This document shows, in pieces, positions 54,461-62,816 of a stretch of DNA of 64,000 nt. Position 1 is the first letter of the stretch; every line of letters begins with the position of its first letter. Source of the stretch: an uncultured Thiocystis sp. (GTDB taxonomy: Bacteria > Pseudomonadota > Gammaproteobacteria > Chromatiales > Chromatiaceae); contig NZ_CAIPNF010000310.1 in NCBI RefSeq assembly GCF_903866365.1, positions 1 to 64,000 of the forward strand, written 5' to 3'. The position numbers and the translations under genes were made by a program. The notes beneath the pieces are model-generated. The model had not been told where the DNA came from. It did no database searches and saw only the letters and a list, made by a program, of their open reading frames with translations.

Positions 54461-54753
54461 GGGGATCGCGTCACGCTCGGTAGCAGCAGCCCCGAGCAAA
54501 CCGGCTCCTGGTCGCGCAGACACCTGAAACGCACCGCCGGCCCCTGGGCGGCGGGCGCGAAGCACAGGGTCAAGGATTCTCCGGGCCTCACCGGTCGGTG
54601 GAATTTCACGATCGACACGCAGACAAGCGGGCCGTTCCAGGCGGCCAGGACGAGATCGAGCAGCAGCGACCCCGGCACGATGGGATGACCCGGAAAATGA
54701 CCATCGAACACCGGATGACGCAGCGGGATGTCGATGCGCTCAGTCCGCGTCAT
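54457..54753 (-). CDS. Small hotdog-fold dehydratase (ApeI/FabZ-like)
   Basis: This 98-residue protein begins MTRTERIDIPLRHPVFDGHF and has the FabZ-like active-site stretch HPVFDGHFPGHPIVPGSLLL. It should act on 3-hydroxyacyl-ACP or serve as a hotdog partner in the polyene synthase. The ATG at 54753 overlaps the end of the AMP-ligase gene by 14 bases; an ATG at 54765 is also in frame. Its stop overlaps the acyltransferase start. Confidence 0.85.
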   Translation of the reverse strand: MTRTERIDIPLRHPVFDGHFPGHPIVPGSLLLDLVLAAWNGPLVCVSIVKFHRPVRPGESLTLCFAPAAQGPAVRFRCLRDQEPVCSGLLLPSVTRSP

Positions 54754-56107
54754 GGGCGTCGTCATCCGGAGCGATCCGCAGCAGCCGCAGCAAATCCCGC
54801 CTGGGCAGTTTGCCGGTCTCGTTACGCGGCAGATGAGCGACAAACAGAATCTGGCGCGGATAAAAGGCCGGATCGAGGTGCCCCGCCAGACCGGCGATGA
54901 TCGACGGTCGATCCAAACCGGGAGCGACGACGATCGCGGCGAGCCGCCCGACCTGGTCCTCGCCCGGTTCCAAAGCAACGAAGACGCCGTCGCGCACGCC
55001 GTCGATGGCGTTCAGCTTCAGATTCAGATCGGCCAGCGACGCACGTTTGCCAGCGACCTTGACCATCTCGGAGGCACGCCCCACCAGTCGAAAACCGCCA
55101 TTGGCTTCAAACTCCAGCACGTCGGCGAGTTCCACCGGCGCGGGCAGGAAGTCGGCCATGACGCTCAGGCGCTCGCCGTCGCGCCGTGTCCGCACGCTCT
55201 CGTACCAGCGCCAGAGCGGATCGCGGCAGGTCTCGCGGCTGGCGATCGAGCCGGTCTCGGTGCTGCCGTAGATTTCGAGGACGCGCGTGGACAGACAGGA
55301 CTCGACCCGTTCCGCCAGCGCCCGCGGCAGCGGCGCGGTCGCCGAGATAACCATGTCCAGATCGGGCCAGGCGAGACCGGACTCGATACAGGCGGCGAGA
55401 TGGACCGGCGTCGTCACCAGGATACGCGGCGCGGGTAGGTCGCTCAGCGCGGCGCGGATGTCGGCGGGGAAGAAAGGACGCGCCGCGGCGACCTGGGCGC
55501 CGATGGCGAAGGGCACCAGGATCGACAGTTCCAGGCCGTACATATGCTGGGGCGCCACGGTGGCGACGATGCCATGCTCGGGGCGGAAGCCGAAGCGACG
55601 CGCCGCCACGCGGGCGCAGCTTACGAGGTCGCCCCAACATTTGGGGTGAGGCAGGGGGCGGCCGGTACTGCCGGAGGTGAAGATGACGAAGGCTTCGCGA
55701 GCGGCCTCGATCTGGGTCGGCGGCGCGTCGGCGGACCGATCCGCGACCGGCTCTTCGATGAGCTGGAACGGAAGCCTCAGCCCGTCCACGGGCGCGTCGC
55801 CGAGACAGGTGGCGCCGGGATAGTCGCGGGCGATTGCGTGGGCGGTTTCGACCAGTCGGTTTGGCGGGAAGAGACTGATCGCGCCGCGCATCAGCGCGGC
55901 GGCGAATCCAAGCGCGAACAGGTAGCGGTCATTGCAGAGATTGATCAGGTAACGCGATGCCGGCAGTGTCCGGCTCAGGGCCGCGGCCCCGGACACGAAT
56001 GCCGCGTGGGAGATCACGCGCGCGCTCGACCCCGCGCCGGTCAGAAACAGGGGGCGGTCAGCCTGACATCCGGGCAGCAGCGGCAGTGGATCGAGCGTCT
56101 TTGTCAC
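54740..56107 (-). CDS. AMP-dependent acyl/aryl-ACP ligase
   Basis: This 455-residue adenylate-forming enzyme has the P-loop-like FTSGSTGRPLPHPK, the YGSTETGSIASRE core and a C-terminal Lys region (RNETGKLPRRDLLRLL). It should activate an aryl starter such as hydroxybenzoate and load it on the ACP, as in xanthomonadin and aryl-polyene pathways. It ends within the following dehydratase gene and begins 18 bases after the membrane protein gene. Confidence 0.9.
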   Translation of the reverse strand: MTKTLDPLPLLPGCQADRPLFLTGAGSSARVISHAAFVSGAAALSRTLPASRYLINLCNDRYLFALGFAAALMRGAISLFPPNRLVETAHAIARDYPGATCLGDAPVDGLRLPFQLIEEPVADRSADAPPTQIEAAREAFVIFTSGSTGRPLPHPKCWGDLVSCARVAARRFGFRPEHGIVATVAPQHMYGLELSILVPFAIGAQVAAARPFFPADIRAALSDLPAPRILVTTPVHLAACIESGLAWPDLDMVISATAPLPRALAERVESCLSTRVLEIYGSTETGSIASRETCRDPLWRWYESVRTRRDGERLSVMADFLPAPVELADVLEFEANGGFRLVGRASEMVKVAGKRASLADLNLKLNAIDGVRDGVFVALEPGEDQVGRLAAIVVAPGLDRPSIIAGLAGHLDPAFYPRQILFVAHLPRNETGKLPRRDLLRLLRIAPDDDAHDAD

Positions 56108-56125
56108 GGCGTCGCGCTCGCTCGG

Positions 56126-56722
56126 TCAGGACGAGTGGACGCGCAGCGAGCCGCGCAACGAATCGAGGAAAGAGGTGGGTTCCAGGTCGCCCAGCACCCG
56201 CCGGCGGATCGGATACTCCAGCACGAAAAGGAGTGCGATCAGCAGATAATTGATGAAATTGGCGAACAGCGACCACCAGAACGGCGAGGCGTACAGCCCC
56301 AGCAGCAGACACTCCAGCCCCAACAGGCCAAGAAACAGAGTCCAGACAAGGGTGAGACGACGCCCATAACGGGCGACCCTCTCCGGCAGCGCGCCGCGCA
56401 TCCGCTCGCCGATGCTGGAGATCAGCGGGGTGCGGCCCGGCAGCAGGGTACGGCCAAAGATCCAGGCCAGACCGAGGCAGATGGCCACGGGCGGTAGCCG
56501 GGACAGCCAGTCGGCATGGCCATGCGCAGGCCCGAGAATCGCCGCGGCCAGACACAGCGGCGCGAGTGCGAGCATCAGAGGCGACCGGGAGCCGGCCAGT
56601 AAACCGCCCGCCAGCACCAGACTCAACCACAGCAGGGGGACGGCGGGGGCGTTGTACACAGCCCCAAGATGGCTGACGAGGGGGTAGGCAATCGCGAGGA
56701 AGAGAAGCACCGGCGCCAGCAT
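56126..56722 (-). CDS. COG4648-like membrane protein of aryl-polyene clusters
   Basis: This 198-residue protein has five to six membrane segments (starting MLAPVLLFLAIAYPLVSHLG) and the pattern GRTPLISSIGERMRGALPER in the loop. It matches the small membrane protein that recurs between ACP and ligase genes in xanthomonadin/aryl-polyene clusters. Its biochemical role is unknown. It starts five bases after the ACP stop. Confidence 0.82.
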   Translation of the reverse strand: MLAPVLLFLAIAYPLVSHLGAVYNAPAVPLLWLSLVLAGGLLAGSRSPLMLALAPLCLAAAILGPAHGHADWLSRLPPVAICLGLAWIFGRTLLPGRTPLISSIGERMRGALPERVARYGRRLTLVWTLFLGLLGLECLLLGLYASPFWWSLFANFINYLLIALLFVLEYPIRRRVLGDLEPTSFLDSLRGSLRVHSS

Positions 56723-56727
56723 CGGGA

Positions 56728-57009
56728 TCAGTCCGTTCGTCGATCCTGAATGTACGCCGTCAGATGCGTGAGCGAGGAGAAGATCCGCTGGATCTCCGGA
56801 TGATCGGAGCTGATGGTCACGCCGTACTCGCGGGTGACGGCCAGCGCGAGTTCAAGCGCGTCGATCGAGTCCAGTCCAAGACCGTCGCCGAAGAGGGCCT
56901 CGTCCGGATCGATCTTCGTGATGCCCACGTCCTCCAGCCGCAGGGCCTGGATCACCAGCCGCTCGACCTCTTCGATCGCGGGCCGCGAGGCTATCGGTTG
57001 TTCTGCCAT
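56728..57009 (-). CDS. Acyl carrier protein
   Basis: This 93-residue ACP carries the phosphopantetheine site GLGLDSIDALEL (Ser48). It should hold the growing aryl-polyene chain. The ATG at 57009 is preferred over a possible start at 57021. Typical aryl-polyene clusters have two ACPs; only this one is visible. The methyltransferase gene ends about 100 bases upstream. Confidence 0.93.
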   Translation of the reverse strand: MAEQPIASRPAIEEVERLVIQALRLEDVGITKIDPDEALFGDGLGLDSIDALELALAVTREYGVTISSDHPEIQRIFSSLTHLTAYIQDRRTD

Positions 57010-57111
57010 ACCATACCGCACTGTCTCTAAACCGCGTCAAGATCGCCATTATGGATTGCCCGACCGCTTGGGGCAACCGCGCCCGGCGAGACCAGCGATT
57101 CTTGTATGGCT

Positions 57112-57867
57112 TTATGGAACGGACGCCGTGTATTCGTTCAGAAGGGCCAACCGCACCGCGCGGGCGACGTTCTGGAATCCGGCCTCCCGCAAGGCGTCCA
57201 TGACCACCTCCGGCGCCACGCATTGATCCACGGTATCCCAGTAATAGCGCATCAGCCGACGGGCTTCGCGGTTGCGCGTGACCAGGGACGCGGCCATCGG
57301 CACCAGGTCTTTCAGGTAGAACCGGGCGAGCCGATAGCCCAGCCTGGAGGTTGGCGGCACCATTTCCAGGATGAGCAGTCGGCCGCCCGGACGCAGCACG
57401 CGCGCGAATTCGGCGAAGGCGATGCCGAGGTCCGCGACGTGGCGGAGCGCGTAGCCCAGGGTAATCAGATCGACGCTCCGATCCGCCAGCGGCAGTTGCT
57501 CGGCGATCCCGGCCACCCGGTGCCGGACGCCCCGCGCGTTGGCGACGGCGAGCATTGGCAGGCTCGGGTCAAGCGCGATGACCTCGCCCTCGACACCCAC
57601 CAGGGCTTGCGCATGCGCCGCCAGGACGCCGGTACCGCAGGCGCAGTCGAGCACCGATTGACCGGGCCGGATGCCGACTCGAATCATCGCGTCCCGACGA
57701 TAACGCTCACCTCGGTTCAGGCTCATCCAGGCATTGATGCGATCGTAGCTCGACGCGGTGCGGTCGAACAGGCGTCGGATATAATCGACCCGGTCTTCCG
57801 CCGCCCGATAGTGGTCGGAGAGCACGGGATGCGGAGAGAGGGTCGGTTTGACTGCCGGGCGATCCAT
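57112..57867 (-). CDS. SAM-dependent methyltransferase (UbiE-like)
   Basis: This 251-residue class I methyltransferase has motif I LDCACGTGVLAAHA, the later LPLADRSVDLITLGYALRHV and LRPGGRLLILEMV. The N-terminus (RVDYIRRLFDRTASSYDRIN) resembles UbiE/COQ5. In aryl-polyene pathways a methyltransferase modifies the aromatic head group; O- versus C-methylation cannot be told here. It lies 12 bases after the chorismatase gene. Confidence 0.88.
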   Translation of the reverse strand: MDRPAVKPTLSPHPVLSDHYRAAEDRVDYIRRLFDRTASSYDRINAWMSLNRGERYRRDAMIRVGIRPGQSVLDCACGTGVLAAHAQALVGVEGEVIALDPSLPMLAVANARGVRHRVAGIAEQLPLADRSVDLITLGYALRHVADLGIAFAEFARVLRPGGRLLILEMVPPTSRLGYRLARFYLKDLVPMAASLVTRNREARRLMRYYWDTVDQCVAPEVVMDALREAGFQNVARAVRLALLNEYTASVP

Positions 57868-57879
57868 GGATGGTTCCTT

Positions 57880-58977
57880 CTATTTGGTGGCTGATGGGTC
57901 TTGCTGGCCGACTGGCGGATCTCTCTCGGCGCGCGCGGGATCGTCGCGATCCGGCCGTGAAACCGCGCCGTGCCCCTCGATCTCGATCTCCAGGTCACGA
58001 CGACAGATCGACCCGCGCAGATAGAGGAGACTGGAATCCTCGCCGGCCCAGGCACGCAGCACGGCGTCCACCTCGCGCACCCGGTCGGGGTCGCGCAGGT
58101 AGACCTTGAGCCAAACGGGATGGAGGCGACTGAGTCGCGGGGAAAGGGCGCGCGCGCCGCGCATCACGCTGTCGAGATTGCGAATGGTCTCGCGCAACTG
58201 CCGCTGGAGTTGCCCCGGATGCATCGTGACATGGCCGACGATGCTCGCGGTGCCGGAAATGGCAAGCTCCCGCGAGTGTTGAGGGCCGTCATAGAGCATG
58301 GCGCGGACAAAGGATGGCGAGCGCCGGCCGTAGGTCAGGGGATACGCATAGGCGCTGAGCTGGCGAGGGTTTTCGATTGGCGTTCCCGGCTGGCGGCCGG
58401 CCAGCAGATGGATCGACAGGCCCGGCGCGTCGCAACCGATCGCGGTGGCCGCCGGAAAGCGGGACTCCGGCACCGCTCCCTCCGTCAAAGCCGTGGCCCG
58501 GCCCCGGCAGAACGCCTGATAACGTTCGACACCCCGCTCATAGGCGTTGATGCGGGACAGGTAGTTCCACACGCGCAGCGGATGGGGATAGCGGCTGCCG
58601 CGAACAAATGTCAGCAGGCGAGCGTAAGCCTGGTGGGTCAGGCGCGCCAAATCCGCTCCGACAGGCTCGGGAACCAGCAGATGCGCGAACAGAAAGTCCC
58701 CGCCGAACACATAGCCGATATCGTCGGCCCAGCCCGCCTCGGTGGCGTGAGGAAGGCGCCAGACCTCGTGGCCCGACGCGCGGCCCATCGGAATCGGTGG
58801 AGTACCGATCACGATGCGCCGTGGATCCGCGGGATCGCGAACATGACGCGGACCATGGCGGATCTCGGCGAGCAGACCCGGGTCCGCGCCCTCCGCATCC
58901 TCCGTCGGTTCCCGCGGATCGCTCGGCAAGAGCTGCGCGCGATTGCCAAGGCCCCGTCCGTCCCGGTCCATCTTCAT
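57880..58977 (-). CDS. Chorismatase, FkbO/Hyg5-XanB2-like
   Basis: This roughly 365-residue protein matches the chorismatase family related to XanB2 and FkbO: RIVIGTPPIPMGRASGHEVW, DDIGYVFGGDFLFAHLLV, RVWNYLSRINAYERGVERYQ, YPLTYGRRSPSFVRAMLYD and the terminal LRGSICRRDLEIEIEGHG. XanB2-type enzymes turn chorismate into 3- or 4-hydroxybenzoate, the starter for xanthomonadin. Which product this one makes cannot be read from sequence. The start is uncertain; ATG 58977 is preferred, 59013 possible. The first 60 residues are charged and variable. Confidence 0.88.
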   Translation of the reverse strand: MKMDRDGRGLGNRAQLLPSDPREPTEDAEGADPGLLAEIRHGPRHVRDPADPRRIVIGTPPIPMGRASGHEVWRLPHATEAGWADDIGYVFGGDFLFAHLLVPEPVGADLARLTHQAYARLLTFVRGSRYPHPLRVWNYLSRINAYERGVERYQAFCRGRATALTEGAVPESRFPAATAIGCDAPGLSIHLLAGRQPGTPIENPRQLSAYAYPLTYGRRSPSFVRAMLYDGPQHSRELAISGTASIVGHVTMHPGQLQRQLRETIRNLDSVMRGARALSPRLSRLHPVWLKVYLRDPDRVREVDAVLRAWAGEDSSLLYLRGSICRRDLEIEIEGHGAVSRPDRDDPARAERDPPVGQQDPSATK

Positions 58978-59026
58978 CGCTCTTCGTCTTCTCCAAATAC
59001 CAGGATTCATCATGGGCGATCATGGG

Positions 59027-59884
59027 CTATTCGGTATTCCATTCCCACTGTCTGACCTTCACCAGATCGTCGGAGCGAAACAGCAACCAGGTCACGACGA
59101 AGCCAAGGGTCCATCCGTCGCGCCGCTCGACGAGCGGACTGTCTTCGAAGACCGCCCCCCGCACATTGTCGTAGACGGCATAGAAACTGACCAGCCGATC
59201 CGGGTCGCGACGGTTCAGGCTGGCGCGAAAGCGGGTGCCGCCGAAACCGGCCTCGGCCTGGTAAGCAGGCCGCCAGGAAGTCGCGTCCGCCGGGTCGACC
59301 TGGTAAAAATAGCGATGCAGACCCGAGGAACCCCAGAGCGCCTCGCCGCTGAAGGACCAGCGCCATGGCCTGCCGAACGCATTGACCTGACTCCGATAGG
59401 AAACCCTGGGCGTCACCGCGTAGCCAACGGCATCCAGGCCGTCGCCGACCGACAACGCGAACCGGAGCGGCAGGTCGACGATCGCCGACTGGCGTTGGTT
59501 CGACGATTTCCACGCCTTATAGCGCAACATCGGACCGATCTCCAGGGTCGGATCCAGTGCGTCCATCCCGGCGCGTGCCTCATTGTCGCCGCGGACAGGC
59601 ACATTGCCGTAGACGCTGACATCAAGACGCAGGCGATCGGTTTCGCTCAGGATCCCCTTGATGCCCTCCTCGTCGGCCTGGAGAGAACGGCCACGATAGA
59701 CTGGCAGGATAAAGGGGTAGGGATAGATGCCGGTGGCGCTGGAGCCGCGATAATCGGGGATCTGGATGACACCCCCACCGACACCGATCTCCCAGAGCGG
59801 TAACTCCGCGGCTGGCGCGCCGGACGCGCCGACGACGAGAAGAATGAGCAAGCCCTGGCATCGCCTCATGCGCGGTGTCCTCAT
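59027..59884 (-). CDS. MipA/OmpV family outer-membrane protein
   Basis: The product is about 285 residues with a signal peptide (MRTPRMRRCQGLLILLVVGA, cleavage after APAA). The mature part begins LPLWEIGVGGGVIQIPDYRG, the MipA/OmpV hallmark, and continues with barrel strands to a Trp-rich end. The family includes MltA-interacting and general outer-membrane proteins of unclear function. ATG 59884 gives a standard signal peptide and has gaggg 11 bases upstream; ATG 59932 overlaps the PqiC-like stop (ATGA) and is the alternative. Confidence 0.82.
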   Translation of the reverse strand: MRTPRMRRCQGLLILLVVGASGAPAAELPLWEIGVGGGVIQIPDYRGSSATGIYPYPFILPVYRGRSLQADEEGIKGILSETDRLRLDVSVYGNVPVRGDNEARAGMDALDPTLEIGPMLRYKAWKSSNQRQSAIVDLPLRFALSVGDGLDAVGYAVTPRVSYRSQVNAFGRPWRWSFSGEALWGSSGLHRYFYQVDPADATSWRPAYQAEAGFGGTRFRASLNRRDPDRLVSFYAVYDNVRGAVFEDSPLVERRDGWTLGFVVTWLLFRSDDLVKVRQWEWNTE

Positions 59885-59928
59885 GTTCCGTATCGCCCTC
59901 GGCGGGGATCGTCGGAGCGGTTTTCTCG

Positions 59929-60591
59929 TCATGGGTCGAGCCGCCATCGCACGCCTCGCAGATCGCGCACCACCTCGCCGGCCAGACGCCCGGCAAGTCG
60001 GTTGAATGCCTCCGCCATGGCGTCCGGGGTCGCGGCCTGGACAGGCTCCTCCCCGCTGTAACGGCGGGTCCAGACCGCATGGCGGTCGCGCGCGCTGACC
60101 AGCGACAGGTTCAGTACCGCGACCACGCGCGGCGGCTGCTCGGTGGGTCGATGTTCGAAGCGTTCCACCTCGCCGCCGAGCAGATAGTCCGCCCGCGCCC
60201 GATCCGCCGGGATCGCCACGACACGACAGAGGCCGGCATCTCGAATCGCGCTGACCAGGACTTGGGACATGGCCCGCGGCACGGGGTCTTCCCAAAGCAG
60301 CTCCTCGTAACGCTCGACCCGCGGCGGCTGGCGATGATCGCGGTAGACGATCTGCCGTCCGCCAAGAAACCCCCGCGCGGCCAGATGGTTGACCTGCAGA
60401 ATGGCCGGTGTCGCGGCGTTTCCAGGCGCCTGAATGGACGGCGGCGGCTCCAGGGCATAGAAACGGTCGCGCTGGAGCGGCGCGGACGAGCCGCAGCCGC
60501 CGAGGGCCAGGAGCGCCAGAGAGAGGGCATACCACCGATGACGCAGGGCGACGCGGCGCCCGGCGATGGCCAACGGGCTTACTGAAACCAC
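59929..60591 (-). CDS. PqiC-like ABC transport auxiliary lipoprotein
   Basis: This 220-residue protein has a lipobox (ALLALGGC, Cys33) and the PqiC/DUF330 pattern (RFYALEPPP at the mature N-terminus, later YRDHRQPPRVERYEELLWED and AFNRLAGRLAGEVV). Such lipoproteins work at the outer membrane with MlaD/PqiB-type lipid transporters. The ATG overlaps the MlaD-like gene end by 13 bases. Confidence 0.88.
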   Translation of the reverse strand: MVSVSPLAIAGRRVALRHRWYALSLALLALGGCGSSAPLQRDRFYALEPPPSIQAPGNAATPAILQVNHLAARGFLGGRQIVYRDHRQPPRVERYEELLWEDPVPRAMSQVLVSAIRDAGLCRVVAIPADRARADYLLGGEVERFEHRPTEQPPRVVAVLNLSLVSARDRHAVWTRRYSGEEPVQAATPDAMAEAFNRLAGRLAGEVVRDLRGVRWRLDP

Positions 60592-61718
60592 GGCGTCTTC
60601 TCCTCGATTTCGCGGCGTTTGAGGATCGTCGCGGGATCGGCGCGCAGTTCGCGCGATAGGGCGGAGAGGTTGCGGGTCGCGTCCTCGATGTTGGTGAGGA
60701 TCGGCGTCAGGGCGGTGGCGAGTTCCTGCAGCAGAAACTGCGTATCGTCCAGGGTGCGTTGCAGCGCGGGCCGGTTGTCCCGCACCAGTGCGCGAAGATC
60801 CACCGCCAGTTCGCCATAATTCGTCACCGCGCGTTGCAGATCGTCGGTGCTTCCGCTGAATTCCGCGGTCATCCCGGCCAGATTCTCGGACAGGGTCCGG
60901 ACCGACGCCAGGATCGCCGCGATGGCCTGTGGATCGATCGACTCCTTGAGCCGTTCCGAGAGTTCCCGCAGATTCTCGAAGGCGCCCGCGAGCCGCGCGC
61001 GATTGTCGCCCTGATCCTCGCCCGTGCCGATCAGGGTCTCGATGGTCTTGATCTGATCGCGCAGACTGATCAGCGCCGGGGCGACGGTCTCGTCGACCAG
61101 GGTCTTGAGCGTGTCGGTCAGGTTTCCAACCTGGGCCAGCAGATCCGCCTCCCGCCCCTGGGCGTCGATGACCGCGCCATCCGCCAGCAGATCGAGCGCC
61201 TGCCCCGGCCGGATCTTGATGGCATCCCCTTTGAGCAGACCGGCGCTACCCAGTTGCGCGACGCTGTCGCGGGGCACCGGCCAGGCGTCCCGGATCCGCA
61301 GGGTGGCCCGAAAACAGGGGAGCGCGGGATGACGGGGAGGCGCGTCGGCGGACGGGGGGCAGTACCCAGCCCCGGCCTTGAGGGACGCGCCCTGGAGGTC
61401 GGCATCCCGCCCCGGAAACACCGGCGTCACCCGTTCCACCAGCCCGATAACATAGCCTTCCTGGATGACCTGAATCCCAACCTCCAGCCCATTGGCCTCC
61501 AGAAAATAGGCGTCCACCCGATAGCCGCGCCCGAACAGACCCGGTAGCAGCAGGGCCAGCGCGCCGACGAGGACCGCCGCCATGGTCAGCACGAACAGCC
61601 CCGCCAGAAAGAGATCCCGACGTTGCGCGCGCGCCTGGCGTTTGCCGGGCGCGCCGATTTCCGGCGGCGCGTAGAGACGCTCCAGACGGTGGCTGGATGG
61701 ATCGTCGTCCACGTTCAT
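60579..61718 (-). CDS. MlaD-like MCE-domain protein
   Basis: This roughly 379-residue protein has a basic cytosolic start, one membrane helix (LFLAGLFVLTMAAVLVGAL, about 36-54), an MCE domain (VDAYFLEANGLEVGIQVIQE, VRDSVAQL-type strand, KGDAIKIRPG) and a long helical C-terminal region from about residue 200. It is the substrate-binding part of a phospholipid-type ABC transporter at the inner membrane. The start at ATG 61718 is preferred; the frame is open to 61772 but that part falls in repeat sequence. Confidence 0.9.
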   Translation of the reverse strand: MNVDDDPSSHRLERLYAPPEIGAPGKRQARAQRRDLFLAGLFVLTMAAVLVGALALLLPGLFGRGYRVDAYFLEANGLEVGIQVIQEGYVIGLVERVTPVFPGRDADLQGASLKAGAGYCPPSADAPPRHPALPCFRATLRIRDAWPVPRDSVAQLGSAGLLKGDAIKIRPGQALDLLADGAVIDAQGREADLLAQVGNLTDTLKTLVDETVAPALISLRDQIKTIETLIGTGEDQGDNRARLAGAFENLRELSERLKESIDPQAIAAILASVRTLSENLAGMTAEFSGSTDDLQRAVTNYGELAVDLRALVRDNRPALQRTLDDTQFLLQELATALTPILTNIEDATRNLSALSRELRADPATILKRREIEEKTPWFQ

Positions 61719-61732
61719 CCTAAGTCCGGCAT

Positions 61733-62049
61733 TTGGAACCGCAAAGGCGCAAAGGACGAAAAGAAAAAACAATGCCTTGCAATGCGCACGACAGTCACCC
61801 CTTAGGCGATTTCCGGGAAAGTCTGTACCAGAATCAAAGCTTCAAATGGACAGGATTCACAGGATGTTTCAGGATTGACAGGATTTAAAAACAACGCCTT
61901 ATCATCCTGTTCATCCTGAGAAATCCTGTGAATCCTGTCCATTCCTCGTCTCTCAATGGGCAAGACGTTTGCCGGAAATCGCCTAGGTGAATCTTCTCGT
62001 CGAGACGAGACCTTAAAGTCCTTCGCGTTCTTTGTGTTCTTTGCGGTTC
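61733..62049. repeat. Nested inverted-repeat element, copy 2 of the 8.2 kb element with an insertion
   Basis: The outer ends ttggaaccgcaaaggcgc (from 61733) and ttctttgcggttc (to 62049) match those of the element at 8236-8384. Inside are two further perfect inverted repeats: aggcgatttccgg (61804-61816) with ccggaaatcgcct (61972-61984), and the 20-base atggacaggattcacaggat (61846-61865) with its complement (61923-61942). Smaller gacagg/cctgtc units lie between. The element separates the MlaD-like and MlaF-like genes and holds no gene. Confidence 0.8.
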
Positions 62050-62066
62050 GACCGCGCTTTTTAGGT

Positions 62067-62804
62067 TCATGGTTGCCCCCAGAGGGCGGAGCGCAGTTCC
62101 AGGCGCGACGCGCTGGCGGCAGCCAGATCGGTCGCCGGTCCCTCGAACAGCAGCCGGCCGCGATCCAGCACCGCGACCCGATGCCGGGCCTCGGCCAGAA
62201 TCTCCGGTCGGTTGTCGGTAGCGATGAGTGTCAGTTTGCGGTTCTCCCGAAGTTTGCCCAGTCGCTCCAGCGTCTCGCGGATGGCGGTGAGATCCAGCCC
62301 ATCCGAGAGTCCGTCCCAGATCAGCAGTCGGGGCTGGTGGATCAGCGCGCGCGCCAGTTCGACCTGACGCTGCTGGCCCAGCGAGAGCGCGCGCGGCGGA
62401 TGATTGTCGAGCCCGTCGAGTTGCAGCAGGGTCATCACCAGCCGCGCGGCGCGGGCCATATCCTTGCGGGTCATGGCAGTGTCGCGCAGCGGCAGCAGCA
62501 GATTTTCCAGCACCGTGGCGCTCGCCAGCAGGGAGCCGCCCTGGAGCACCGCCCCGGTCTGGTGCCGCAGACGCTGCATGGCGCGTCCGTCGAGCCGTTC
62601 CAGATCCTTGCCCAGGACCCGGACGACCCCCGCAGACGGGCGATCGAGCCCGAGAATCAGGCGGACCAGCAGACTTTTACCGGCGCCATTCGGCCCCACG
62701 ACCAAGAGCCAGTCGCCCTCGGCGAGACGCAGCCGGAGATCCATGAGCGCCATGCGTCCCTTCACATGCTGATAAATCCCGTCGAGTTCCAGTGCCTCCG
62801 TCAT
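62067..62804 (-). CDS. MlaF-like ABC ATPase with degenerate catalytic residues
   Basis: This 245-residue protein has an intact Walker A (GPNGAGKS, 37-44) and a signature of LSLGQ (140-144). After Walker B (LLIWD, D164) the catalytic Glu is replaced by Gly (WDGLSDGLD). The H-loop His is also missing: the expected ATH reads ATDN (D197). So it can probably bind ATP but hydrolysis would be poor. It lies between the MlaE-like gene (12 bases upstream) and the nested repeat, and should pair with the MlaE- and MlaD-like proteins. Confidence 0.88.
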   Translation of the reverse strand: MTEALELDGIYQHVKGRMALMDLRLRLAEGDWLLVVGPNGAGKSLLVRLILGLDRPSAGVVRVLGKDLERLDGRAMQRLRHQTGAVLQGGSLLASATVLENLLLPLRDTAMTRKDMARAARLVMTLLQLDGLDNHPPRALSLGQQRQVELARALIHQPRLLIWDGLSDGLDLTAIRETLERLGKLRENRKLTLIATDNRPEILAEARHRVAVLDRGRLLFEGPATDLAAASASRLELRSALWGQP

Positions 62805-62816
62805 CGCGCGCCCCGC

